Assembly (NCBI GenBank): GCA_024220505.1
Contig: JAKZZE010000034.1
Location: 186,001-250,000, forward strand
DNA from: Rhizopus arrhizus
Lineage: Eukaryota > Mucoromycota > Mucoromycetes > Mucorales > Rhizopodaceae
Direction of reading: 5' to 3'
Length of the DNA: 64,000 nucleotides
The position numbers and the translations under genes were made by a program. Positions 50,662 through 62,172 of the stretch are shown in pieces (position 1 is the first letter of the stretch; the number at the start of each line of letters is the position of its first letter). The notes under the pieces were generated by a model. That model saw only the letters and a list, made by a program, of their open reading frames with translations. It ran no database searches and was not told the DNA's origin.

Positions 50662-50851
50662 TGAGATATTTGGTACTTATAATATAAAAACAGTAACAAG
50701 TCAATAGCTAACAACTACTATTTATTAAGTAAGAAAAAGGAGAGGAACTAATAATTTAGAATGAACCCTGGATTATATTGTCTGACGTAGGCTGGACTGA
50801 GATCAATCATAAAATAATAAATAAAGACATCATTAATGACCAAACACGACA
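50662..50851 (-). repeat. Solo Gy6 LTR with target duplication
   Basis: 190 bp, TGAGATATTTGG...ACACGACA in plus reading, the reverse of the Gy6 5' LTR (59367-59576) without a 20-base internal duplication. TSD GACAC (50657-50661, 50852-50856). Confidence 0.9.
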
Positions 50852-51282
50852 GACACCTTATTGTTGCAAGCAATGGAGAACAAACTTTGCATGACAGGAT
50901 GGACATATGACGCCGCTAAATGGCTTTCAGAAATTGTACGAAGATCAACATCTGTCATTGCCGGGATCCTAAGGACAAACAGGCAGATATGCTAGCAAAA
51001 AAGTTCATACAGCTGGCATGGAATATTCACAAAGATTCCACGGCAAGAACAACGTTTCTTTCCGGATCAGTTGACTTTTCTGCAAGTGAAATCAGATCAT
51101 GTCGAGTCTTCAGGCCGTCAATTTCGTCACTGCGGTATGCCTATGAAGATAAAGATAAAATAAATGGATTATCAAGATATATCAATTATGAAAAAATAAA
51201 ACGATTACCAAGAGCGTGTCCTTAATTCGTGTTGACGTTTCTGCATTCATTACTTTCCTAGCATTCAATTCTCGTAATAGTT
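50852..51282 (+). other. Unassigned stretch with a weak ORF
   Basis: An ORF of about 101 codons (50920-51225) includes ICHCRDPKDKQADMLAKKFI, faintly like the end of an RNase H domain. A neighbouring frame gives KLCMTGWTYDAAKWLSEIVR just before it, so it may be a frameshifted relic. I cannot assign a family. Confidence 0.25.
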
Positions 51283-51616
51283 TGTCGTATTTACCTCATT
51301 AAATACTATTATTCGTATGAGATTACTCAGATCTTATATAAGAAATAACAAGTACTGAATACATAATATTACTTATTACATATTCCTTAAAAGCTCGTAT
51401 ACAATGTTTATATTGTTCAAGCTCAATACTAAAATTGACCTTGAACTCACTTCGGTCCCTGAATAATTTCATTTCCTATATAAAGGCGTAGTTTGATTAA
51501 ATGGGTTCTCTCTCTCGTCTTGAAATCTAATAAAGAGGTTACATAGAGACTCATTCACTAGTTTTCAAGTACTATCTCCTTTCTTTTTTCTCACTTAATT
51601 ATCTGCAAATATCTCA
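51283..51616 (+). repeat. Gy5 5' LTR
   Basis: 334 bp with TATATAAAGGCG and CTAATAAAGAGG signals. Confidence 0.92.
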
Positions 51617-51625
51617 TTTTTTTGA

Positions 51626-54600
51626 ATGAATTCTTCTATTAATCAATCCCCTGCCAAAAACGTTGAAAAGGATTCAGCTGATGAAGTAGCTAAGTCCTTG
51701 GATAGAATGGATCTTGAAACTCTCGAAAGTAGAGCGTCAAACTCATCCATCCATCCTCGTGATGATGCATCCATTGAAACTGATGTTGAGATGGATGAAC
51801 TTACTGATTCTTCTCCTGCTGTTCCTTCTTCGGACCCTTCCAAGTATATGGAGAGGTTAATGGCTCAAAAATTCTTGTTCTTTGATTTAATTGAAAAATT
51901 AAATAATAATAAAGCGAGTTTTATTTTAGAAAATAAGCTAACTTTACTTGAAGAAAATGAAAAGCAATTGAGCTATGCTGTATCAGCCTTAAATGATGTT
52001 GACGCTCTTATTGCTTCCCAGTTAGAACTGCGTAATCATGAGTTGAAGGGCAATGGATCTAGAAATTCATCACCCAAGGATAGACTTATCCCAAGCCGTG
52101 AAATCCCAAAATTCAACGTCAACCCTACCGCTAGTGCTCTGTATCAGCTCACTCTTCGCGAAGGTGATAAAAACGTCAATCCAAGTAATGAACCATCTTT
52201 GGATATGTTCATTAGAGATTTCCAAAGAAAATTCTTGGATTATGATGTATCTGTAGAGGATCATTGGTTGCACTACCTGGAAGTTTCTTTTGAAAAGTCT
52301 GACAGTGATACCGACCATGACTGGTTCGAAAGATTCATCAAAAGACGTTGTATGGATAAGAAAACCGCTTTGAATTGGGATCAGGCAAAAGAAGTCTTGA
52401 AACAACGCTTCGATCTTGCTTCACAAACTACACCAGAGATGTGGTTTAAAAATCTTATCAATTTCAAGCAAGAACGTTGTGAAACTTTGACCCAAGCAAT
52501 GGATCGATATCGTCTTTTCTCTCTTGGTGCAAAGGTTAACATGCATGATAACACTTTCTTGATTGGACATTTCATTTCGAGGCTTTACACTGTCAAGTTT
52601 CAGGAAATTGTCCAAGATACTGTCAAAAAAAATCTTCCCTCGCTTGTCTCTACTAGCTCCAATATCACTGGAGAAAGTATTTATTCAACACGCAACTTAC
52701 CTATTCCTCTGCCTAAGGAATGGAATGTCCTTGAGTCAATTCTCATTAAAGAAATGGCCAACTTGGAATCTGCTTTGTTGAACATCCTTAAGGATAAGAA
52801 AAAGGAAGATAATACCAAAAAACTCGTTGAACAGGACGATAACGCCAATACTAAAAAAAGAAAAATGGTACATCAAAGTGAACATAAGAACCAAAAAGTT
52901 TCCAAAACATTTGTTGAATTTCAGCAAGAAATTGCGGATTTAAAGAAACAAGGTATATGCACATTTTGCAAAACTGCCAAGTACTCTCCTGGTCATTATT
53001 CATCTTGTTCTGTAAGACTTGAACATATCAAAAGAAAATATGGCAAACAAATTGTAAGTAATTCTTCTAAAGGAAATGACAAAACTGTTAGCAATTTAGA
53101 GTTGTCCAACTCGATCACTAGCATTAGTCAGATAAATAAATCTCCTAAAAACAGAGTTACTGATTTATCTTTATCTTCTAGTAAAAATGAATCTACCTCG
53201 CAATCGTATGAACAATGTGAATCATCTGATGACGAATTTGAATTTCTTTATAAGCATTATGACAGAAACATAATCTGTTCAAATAAAAATATAAATACTA
53301 GTTTTGATGAAGAGTATAACAAAAATGTCTTTGCCATTCGTAATAATAAAGTTGGAGAAGATGATAGTCTATTCGAATCGGATAATGTGGCTTATTCCCC
53401 CATTACTCCAATAACGCTTAATAATGTGAACACTTATGGTATCATAGATACTGGTGCACGTGTCTCTGTCATAAATAAAAAATTTGCAATAGACAATAAT
53501 ATTAAATTTCATTCAGTTCCTGGTAACCTAGTTTTAGCAAATGGCGACTAAATTCCCAGAATGAGATCTATTGACTATGTGAATGTCGAATACGACAACA
53601 TTGACCACATTATTAAACATAAGTTTGATATTATTGACGATCATGCTTCCTCTCACAACTGTAAAATTCTTATTGGAACAGATTTGCTTCCTAAACTTTC
53701 CATTCATTTAATGAATGTAGCAGTTAAACATAAGAGTACTGAAAAAGAATTAGACGACTCTATTCTAGATAAAGCTTATGAACCAAATATTTCACGAGCC
53801 GGTACAGAAAAAGAACAAAAAGTTTTTGATATGGCTATTAAACCATACATCGAAGCAAATAAAAACTTAAATAAGAATTCTTTATGTAATATTAAAGAGG
53901 CTGTTTTACATCTTCCAACACCAAAAGATTATGTTGCCAATATAAAACAATATCCAATAGCATATACCTTACAGCCTAAAGTAATGGATATAATAAATAG
54001 TTGGTTAGATGAAGGTATTATCATTCCAGCAACTCCATCTGAATGGAATCTGCCTATGACAGTAACTCATAAAAAAAATTTGGACGGCACTAAGACAGAT
54101 AAAATTCGATTAGTGTTGGATCCTAGAATGTTAAATAAGGTCTTACCAGTTGATAATCATCAACTTCCATTAATTAACGACATATTCAATTCTATGTCTG
54201 GTGCAGTCATTTTTAGCACGTTAGATCTAAAATCTGCATTTAATCAGTTTCCTGTAAATAAGGATGATCAAATTAAAACTACTTTTACTGCACCCAATAA
54301 TTTACAATATATGTATAGAGGTGCTCCTTTTGGAATATCTACAATAAGTCAGTTATTCTCTCGTATAATGTTAACATTATTTAAAGATCTTCCTTATGTA
54401 AAATGTTTTGTTGATGATATCTGTATATTCAGTTCATCTATACATGCACATTTTCTTCATGTTAAAAAAGTGCTACAAATATTAACTGATGCTAATTTAA
54501 AAATCAATTTTGAAAAGACCTATTTGGCAAAATCTGCCGTTTACTTATTAGGATATTCTATTTCTGCCTCAGGAAAGCAGATAGATGCCCGAAAATTAAC

Positions 54601-57103
54601 AAATATATACGATTGGCCTCGTCCTACTACTCAAAAGCAAGTGCAAAGTTTTCTTGGGTTTGTCAACTATTTTAGACAACATACTCCCAATGCTGCACTT
54701 CTCATGGCTCCCTTAGATGCTTTGCGTTGCCATGATGAAAGAGTTAAAGGTCCTTTCGAATGGACAAAAGAGCATCAAATGCACTTTGATAGTATCAAGC
54801 ACATTTTGTCTTCAGAATTGATGTTATCCCATCCTGATCTGTCAAAACCATTTTGTATCGCTACTGATTCATCAGATTACAGTACTGGTTGTTGCTTATA
54901 TCAAGAGTTCGAAGTGACTAAACCCAATGGCGAAATATCTAAAATCAAAAGATACATTGGTTTCATGTCCCGTTCCCTGTCAAGAAGCGAAAAACGCTAC
55001 AGTGTTACAATGCGTGAATTGCTTGGTGTAGTTTATGCCTTAACCCAATTTCATAAATTTATATGGGGCACACGATTTACTTTATACACTGACCATAAAG
55101 CTTTATGCTATATTCATTCCCAAAAGAATGCAAATAGTATGCTTATTAAATGGCTTGACGTCATCCTTGATTATAACTTTAGTGTCATTCATGTTCCCGG
55201 TTTGGAAAATGTCTTACCTGACAAACTATCCAAATTATATCCGCCAAAGGATACGGTCGAGCATGAAAGCGATATCAAAAAAGGCAAAAGATTATCCTCG
55301 TATAGACAGAATCATGCTATTTCTGAGACAATCAATACAAAGAAAAGACATCGAGCTTATTCTAAATACAATGCTGCTATTAACATTATTTCAGTAATTC
55401 AAGAAACTACAACTTCTGATGCACAAAAGGACATCAATCAAGTTAAAGAAAATACTGATCTAAGAAATATTGATGATAACATCAATGATCAATACCTATT
55501 TTATGTACAATCTGCACAGCCATTATATTCGGATTATCTTACACCGCCTTTGGCTGAACACCAACAGTTACTTATAGATGCCCATAATAAAATTGGTCAC
55601 TATGGTGCTGAACAAATGGTCAAACGTTTCCATAATGACGGTATTCATTGGCCTAACCTGATAGGTGATTGCATTAAATTCATTAAGCAATGCAAAGATT
55701 GTATGAAACATAATATAGAAAAAAGAGGCTTCCATCCTCTACGCAGCATTTATAGCTACTACCCTGGTGATCATTATGCTATTGATCTTGGTGGTCCTAT
55801 GCATACTACTTCCGTTTACAATAATAATTATTTTATGGTTATCATCGATGTTTGTACACGTTTTTGTATACTTCGTGCTCTACCTGATAAAAGATCAGAT
55901 ACAATTTTACGCTCTCTTATTGACGTATTCTCAACTATGGGTTTTCCTACAAAACTTCAAAGTGATAATGGAACAGAGTTTAAAAACTCGCTCTCAAAAG
56001 ATTTAGCTGATGCTATGGGCTATGATCATCGATTCATCACCTCTCTACACCCATCTGCTAATGGAATCAGTGAACGTACTGTACAATCAGTCAAAAAATT
56101 ACTGGCTAAAGCCACTCATGGTGTTGGCAATGATTGGGATTTATATCTTCCATCTATTCAACTTGCTATGAATAATCGTATATCCAAACGGTTAAATTCC
56201 ACACCTTTCTCTCTCATGTTCGCACGTAAAATGAACGAACCTTATGGTTTTCGATCTGACAAAGATAAGCTCAAAGAAGTTAGAGATAAACCACCAATGT
56301 CTCATGAAGAACTCATGAAACGCATTGACTATATGACTGATATTGTATTCCCAGCTATTGTAAATAAAACCAAAGCACAAATAGAACTTGAACAAGCAAA
56401 GTTCAATGATTCTCATAGACTTGTTGATTACACACCTGGCTCTCATGTCATGGTTCGTATTCCAAATAAATCTGGTCAACTTGCTCCTGCTTATGAAGGA
56501 CCATATACAGTCGTACGTAAAAATAAAGGAAATGCCTATATCTTACGTGACGAAACTGGTGTTCTTATGCCTCGTGCCTACACTTCTGTTGAGCTGAAAT
56601 TAATCTCTAATGAAGAAGTGATCGAACTGGATGATGAAGGTAATGAAATCATAAATTTCGAAATCGAGGCAGTTATAAACCATCGTGGCCCTCCAAAAGA
56701 CCGTGAGTACCTTGTACGTTGGAAAAACTATAGCAGTGAGTGGGATGAATGGCTATCTGCAGATAAGTTTAATGACCCTAACACACTACGCAACTATTGG
56801 AAAAATCTTGGTAAAAAGTATATTCCTCCAAAAAATGCTTCAATTACCAATTCTCCATCTTCATCTGAAGTATTAAAATCTACACCATCTGGTACTATAA
56901 GTGCTGCGATGAAACATTTCTCTTCTGAAGATGAAACCAATTCTAATTTGGTTGATAAAAAATCCACAATTAAATCTAATGTTGGCTCTTCAACACGATC
57001 TGTTAAAAGAACTCGTCGTAATAAGCCTCCAACTAAAAACGTTTGTAATACTTCATCCACAGTTACTCGATCCAGTAAACGACTTAAATCTCTTCATAAG
57101 TAA
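51626..57103 (+). pseudogene. Gy5 Gag-Pol with one in-frame stop in the protease
   Basis: ATG at 51626. The first 641 codons give Gag with a zinc-type motif (CTFCKTAKYSPGHYSSC) and the protease active site GIIDTGARVSV (about 607). A TAA at 53549-53551 follows VLANGD. The same frame then continues to 57103: protease end ILIGTDLLPKLSIH, RT CFVDDICIF (about 54410), RNase H IATDSSDYSTG, integrase HHCC, AIDLGG, QSDNGTEF and GISERT, GPY module YEGPYTVVRK, chromodomain YLVRWKNYSSEWDEWLSADK (about 56710-56770) and a basic tail. Everything but that stop is intact. The stop cuts a folded domain, so simple mutation is more likely than programmed readthrough. Confidence 0.92.
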
Positions 57104-57112
57104 ATTACTTTT

Positions 57113-57148
<36 letters not shown>

Positions 57149-57209
57149 ATATATATTAAAAATAGTCACAAGATTTTCTTCAAAGTAATCTCATACTGGT
57201 CGGGGGCTA

Positions 57210-57543
57210 TGTCGTATTTACCTCATTAAATACTATTATTCGTATGAGATTACTCAGATCTTATATAAGAAATAACAAGTACTGAATACATAATATTACT
57301 TATTACATATTCCTTAAAAGCTCGTATACAATGTTTATATTGTTCAAGCTCAATACTAAAATTGACCTTGAACTCACTTCGGTCCCTGAATAATTTCATT
57401 TCCTATATAAAGGCGTAGTTTGATTAAATGGGTTCTCTCTCTCGTCTTGAAATCTAATAAAGAGGTTACATAGAGACTCATTCACTAGTTTTCAAGTACT
57501 ATTTCCTTTCTTTTTTCTCACTTTATTATCTGCAAATATCTCA
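57210..57543 (+). repeat. Gy5 3' LTR
   Basis: 334 bp, two differences from the 5' LTR by eye (ACTATTTCC for ACTATCTCC; CTTTATT for CTTAATT). Confidence 0.92.
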
Positions 57544-57661
57544 GCACATGACCCCAAAGATATATCATGTGAGTCCCAAGCCGGTAGTTGGCATGTACCT
57601 TTTGATATAGCAAAAAAAAATCGATTTTGCCAAAAGGTTGCCCATATTTTTTCACCTACTG
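57544..57661 (+). repeat. Right end of a mariner-like element
   Basis: The last 118 bases before a TA (57662-57663) end TTTTTTCACCTACTG, similar to but distinct from the Tc-C terminal repeat (TTTTTTGACCTACTG). No coding part remains; the Gy5 LTR cuts it on the left. Confidence 0.6.
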
Positions 57662-57663
57662 TA

Positions 57664-58207
57664 AACGTGGTCAAACCCTTTTCATCGAGTGGGCTCTCGC
57701 TCAAGACATTTCGCTCACGTCCTTCACCTATATTCATCTCACCAATTTCCTTTCGGAATGTTTTAATCGTAAGATTAAATAAAAAATTAAACAAAAAAAA
57801 CAATAGCAGCAATATAAAATTAAAATCCTTCTTTATTGCAGATTTTTTTATATTGCCAAAGGGCCTCGCTTTATGGATAAAAAGTTGGCATCTATTTATA
57901 TTCTTTGTGAGCGTAGATATAAAAGATATAGACTCGGTCACGATGTCGTGCTGAAGAACCAATGATTAAGCTAAAGCTTGTCGATGTTCTAATATATGCA
58001 TCTGAAATTGAACAATAGAAATAATAACCAGTCAATTAACTTTGATCTAATTACTTTTGGGGTTGACAATCGATTAGACTCTCTAGGATGACAGATATTG
58101 ATCTTATTGTTCTAAATTTGAAAAGGTGTGGAATTGTTCAATCATAGTTTAATCTTTTGTGTATCGTTATTTATTTTAATACAACTGATATCATATAGAA
58201 AATAACT
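57664..58207 (+). other. DIRS-related non-coding remnant
   Basis: About 57770-57830 matches 49083-49149 after the DIRS ORF1-like remnant (shared AACAATAGCAGCAATATAAA). A Ser/Arg-rich open stretch just before it (KPFSSSGLSLKTFRSRPSPI) could be the ORF1 end. From 57850 to 58207 I see no gene. Confidence 0.4.
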
Positions 58208-58900
58208 ATGTTTACAACACGGAAAATTTTCAAGTCCGTGGCTACAATCACTCAATCATTTGCCTATTCCGATCGGCAGTCACTCACTTACATGAACATC
58301 CCTCCTCTTTACGTTCAAGCGCCATAGTTGATTCGCTCATAGCTTCTCTTAAGTTCAGGACTCCTCCTCAGCCAATTCATCGCCCCACTGTTGACATGAG
58401 CCCTTCACTTAAAGCAGTGCGCCTAATTGATATCAACGACCTGTCTACTCCGCTGCCTCATCTACAGCAAAAATTGACTTTTCTCTTAGGTATGGCTGCC
58501 TTCGGACCTTCACAGAATTGATTTTGCAGCGGCAAATATAGAAATTGAACGCAATCGCCAGTGCCTTTCCTTTCAAGTTGTGGCACCTAAGGAATGACGT
58601 GCTGGCCGTCGTATCATCAAACCTTTCCGCATCTACAGCCACCAAGATCCCTCATTGTGTCCTGTTGCTGCTTTTCAAGCCATCAGAGATCGTCTTGCTC
58701 GTCTGATTCCCCAACCAACAGTTACTTCCTTCTTTGTCAATACCAATATGATCACGCAAATTGTCAAGGTTACTACTATCAGTTCTTGGATATGCCGATT
58801 GATTCAGCTTTCCCACTAACGATCCATGTGTCAACCTTCGCTCCTTGGCGTCGTCTGCTCTCTCCGTGCTGGCATCGACCTTGATTATATTATTACTCTT
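58208..58900 (+). pseudogene. DIRS-like tyrosine recombinase, main part
   Basis: Reading across frameshifts: MNIPPLYVQAP, then PPQPIHRPTVDMSPSLKAVR, then KLTFLLGMAAF shifting to PSDLHRIDFAAANIEIERNR (catalytic Arg region), SFQVVAPKE*RAGRRIIKPF, SLCPVAAFQAIRDRLARLIP, VNLRSLASSALS (second Arg region) and AGIDLDYIITL. At least two frameshifts and several stops. The order and motifs are those of the recombinase of DIRS-type retrotransposons, which integrates circular cDNA. The catalytic Tyr lies beyond the solo LTR, at 59297-59366. Confidence 0.78.
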
Positions 58901-59296
58901 TGTGATATTTAGGGTTTATAATATAAAAAAGTACTAAGTCAATCAACAAATATAAAAATAAGTGAGACTCAAAGTAGATTGTCCTTTATTCAAGTTAAAA
59001 ATATGAGGGTATTTATACTTTTCTATCCACGGCTAAATAATAGTATTCACAGTATATGATTATTGATTATTAATCGATATTAGACGATGCGTTAATTATA
59101 TGATTGGTATTGTTTAACATCTTTTATCAAGAAGTAATTATTAATCCTGATCCAGGAACTTGTTAGAATATTCTGGAGTGGATCGGGATATAATTTTATT
59201 TGACGTGGCATAATACAATGTCCGATATTCCTAATTTGGATGATCATTGTTCGTAGTAATTTACAGTATTACTTTATTATATGTGTAAATACCACA
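58901..59296 (-). repeat. Solo Gy7 LTR with target duplication
   Basis: 396 bp, TGTGATAT...TACCACA, flanked by CTCTT (58896-58900, 59297-59301). On the minus strand it holds AGTATAAATACCC and TTGAATAAAGG, spaced as in the other LTRs. Its 3' portion resembles the Gy6 LTR (TTTATAATATAAAAA, AAGTCAAT). No internal element of this family is in the window. Confidence 0.88.
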
Positions 59297-59366
59297 CTCT
59301 TGGAAACTGGTCGTCCTCCACTGTGTTCGAACATTATCGACGAGAACATCTGACTAATGTCGACTT
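59297..59366 (+). pseudogene. DIRS-like tyrosine recombinase, C-terminal part with Tyr
   Basis: Continues exactly after the solo LTR: ITL joins GNWSSSTVFEHYRREHLTNV, with the catalytic Tyr in HYRREH. Cut at 59367 by the Gy6 LTR. Confidence 0.78.
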
Positions 59367-59576
59367 TGTCGTGTTTGGTCATTAATAATGTCTTTATTTA
59401 TTATTTTATGATTGATCTCAGTCAAGCCTACGTCAGACTATATAATTAATAGTCAGACAATATAATCCAGGGTTCATTCTAAATTATTAGTTCCTCTCCT
59501 TTTTCTTACTCAATAAATAGTAGTTGTTAGCTATTGACTTCTTACTGTTTTCATATTATAAGTACCAAATATCTCA
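59367..59576 (+). repeat. Gy6 5' LTR
   Basis: 210 bp, defined by the solo copy at 50662-50851. Contains a 20-base tandem duplication around CAGAC-TATATAAT that the solo copy lacks. Confidence 0.88.
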
Positions 59577-59619
59577 TTTTTTTCAATAAGCCACTCCAAC
59601 TATTACCACCACTACAAAC

Positions 59620-62172
59620 ATGGCCGTCATCACCCGCAACAACCGCCCCACTCGCACATCTCGTGCTTCCATCTCTTCTGTCTCTTCTTTGTCCTCTGTT
59701 GTTTCTGAGGTTACTTCTTCTCGTCCTGTTTCTCCTGTGGCTCCTGGCCTGGACAACTTTTCTGACCGTCCTGGGTCACCTTCCTACGTGGAAATGGTCA
59801 CTGGTTCCCGTTCTCGTTCGCCTTCTCCTGCTGACTCAGTCAGTGGTGCTATAGGGGAGAGACTTAACTCTCTTTCTATAAAGAAGGACGAATCGTCTTT
59901 GGTACGTGGTGACGCCATTAGTATGTCCACTGCTGAAGATGACGTTGTGATGGAGGATGCACCTCTGAACAACGCTCGCCGCGCCATTAGTGGTGAGAAA
60001 AAGAACGCCTTGCGTTATTCTAAGTCTGTCTCGAACAATAAGAGCAGATCTTATGAGAAATTAAATCACTTTCATCGTAAGTATGATGAGACAACTGGCT
60101 TGCTCGACAAGTTAGTTGCGAAACGTGATTTGGAAGAAGATGAGTCTAAAAGAAAGGCTCTTAAGATTCAAATACGCGAGTACAGGGAAGATTTGGAATA
60201 CTATGAGGAGCGTATTACCAAGCTGGATGAGATCATCGCTAATGAAATTAGCCGAAAGATGAATGAGGTTGGGAGCAATACCAACAATACTCGTGAATCT
60301 GAGCCTACCATCCCCATCAAGGTCATTCCTCCCTTTCGCCTGTTGGTCAGCGCTGCTTACAGTCTTAAGCATTACAATGCTAGCAAGATCAGCCCTGATG
60401 ATGTGAAGAATGATAATGCCTTTAAAACGGTAAAGGATTTCATCAGGAAGTTTGAGACAGTCCTGAAGCACTACAATGTCAACATTGACAAGAACGGGCT
60501 GAGATATCTCCAGGTATCCATTGAAAATGGCCAGGATGATAGGAGCATCAATTGGCTCCAACATAAGCTGACTGTAGCTGATTTCAAGAACAGTAATTGG
60601 GAAGGAATCAAGGCCGCTCTCATAGGCAAGTTTGGTGAGTCCTTCACCTACTTGCAGTATCGTCAAAAGCTGATGAGAATAAGACAGCTCAATGGCGAAT
60701 ACTTGAACACGTACGTTGACAGGTATATAGATCTCATGACCAAAGCCAAGTTTGCAGACAGTTCTCTGGCAGTAATGCATTTCTTGGGCACGTTGATTGC
60801 ACCTGTCAAGGATTGTTTGGAAAGAAAACTGGCTGAAATACGCGCGAAGAAGAATGCTGAGTTCATCTTGGAAGATGACTCGTTGTCGAACATTCAGACA
60901 ATCATAGAAAACAACAAGATGTATTTTATAGAAGAATGCAAGAAGAGCTTCCCTGATTTGAAAAATCAGGAAAGACCCCAACTCAAGTCTGCCAACAATA
61001 AGGCACCAAGACTTACGGAAACGAAAAGAAAGTTTCATGGCGACGAGCAGAGATACTTTCCTGAAAACAAGAATAGGGAAAGAAATTTTCACAAAAGGCC
61101 CGCACACAGCATGCCTAAATGTCGCTATTGTGGGGACAAATATACCCCTGGTCACCTTGACAAATGTCGAGAAATGGAAAAACGTCGTGACCATTATATA
61201 AATAAAGATACGGGTTTTAGAGCACACAAAGATGCACCCAAAAACTATACTGGTAATTTTTCCCAAAGGCGTAGATCATTTGAAGAGAAAGTTCATAACA
61301 GAAATGATTCACGCATAGCGGTTCATAATGTTGAGAAGGTCGAGAAACAGACCATTACTGAATCAGAGATCATGCAAACACATCCTGCGGATGAGGTTAT
61401 GAATGACCTTTTAAATGATGATGAAGTCATCAGTCCGTTTCAGAAAGCGTTGAAACAAGTTCAGGAGAAAAAGAAGCATAAGCAAGGTAATGTTCGTTGC
61501 TACAGTTTAAAAACAAAAGAGGAGACACATCCCACTATGCTTCAAAGCCCTTACTCATTACACACTCCTTTTTTATTGAACGATCATAGATTAATAGCTC
61601 TCGTCGACACAGGCGCAGATATTTCTTTCATAAGTAAAAATGCTGTTAATAAATTGAAACTGAGTGTTATTCCAGTTCATGGTTCATTACTGTTAGCAGA
61701 TAAAGAAAAAACTGTTAAACGAGTGGGAGTGACCGATAAGTTAAATGTCGGGTACAAAGGACAAATTATAGCTCATGAATTTGAGGTTTTGAACATGCAT
61801 GATAAGATAGACGCTATTTTCGGAAGGGATATATTACCAATCTTAGGAATCCACCTTACTGGTGTTGCTACTAATTTGGATGACAACAAAGTCAAATTTG
61901 ATGACTCTATTGAAGACTCAGAATACATTCCAAATGTTTCCAATGCTGGCACACCAGATGAACATGAAGCTTTATTACTGACGCTGCAATCTCACATTGA
62001 TAAAAATCAACAGATTGATGTTCATTCCTTATGTAATCTACCAGAAGCCGTAGTAAAGTTAGATACTCCTCATGGAAAACATGCACACGTCCGGCAGTAT
62101 CCTATTGCAAATAAGATGATGCCAATTTTTGATGAGGCTGTAAAAACATGGCTCGAGAACGGTGTCATTATA
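59620..62172 (+). pseudogene. Gy6 Gag-Pol, N-terminal part to the start of RT
   Basis: ATG at 59620; 851 codons. A Ser-rich N-terminus is followed by a long charged helical region (about residues 145-210: KRDLEEDESKRKALKIQIRE), the Gag core (VKDFIRKFETVLKHYNVNID, YRQKLMRIRQLNGEY), zinc-type motif CRYCGDKYTPGHLDKC near nt 61120-61170, protease ALVDTGADISFI (about nt 61600) and GRDILPILGIHLTG. It ends at TWLENGVII where Tc-A is inserted. The long antisense ORF over this region is a shadow. Confidence 0.9.

Larger units (their letters stand above)
51283..57543 (+). mobile_element. Gy5, chromodomain Ty3/gypsy element
   Basis: 6261 bp. LTRs are 334 bp (TGTCGTATTTACC...CAAATATCTCA), with two differences seen by eye near their ends. 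The leader after the 5' LTR is TTTTTTTGAATGAATTC, and the polyprotein start codon lies inside it. The polypurine tract is GGTCGGGGGCTA before 57210. Flanks are TAGTT (left) and GCACA (right), not a duplication. The 3' UTR holds an A34 run (57114-57147). Confidence 0.93.

Noticed and set aside
60112..61266. 384-codon ORF antisense to Gy6 Gag
   Set aside because: No recognisable motifs; it mirrors a strongly coding, chromovirus-like Gag on the other strand.
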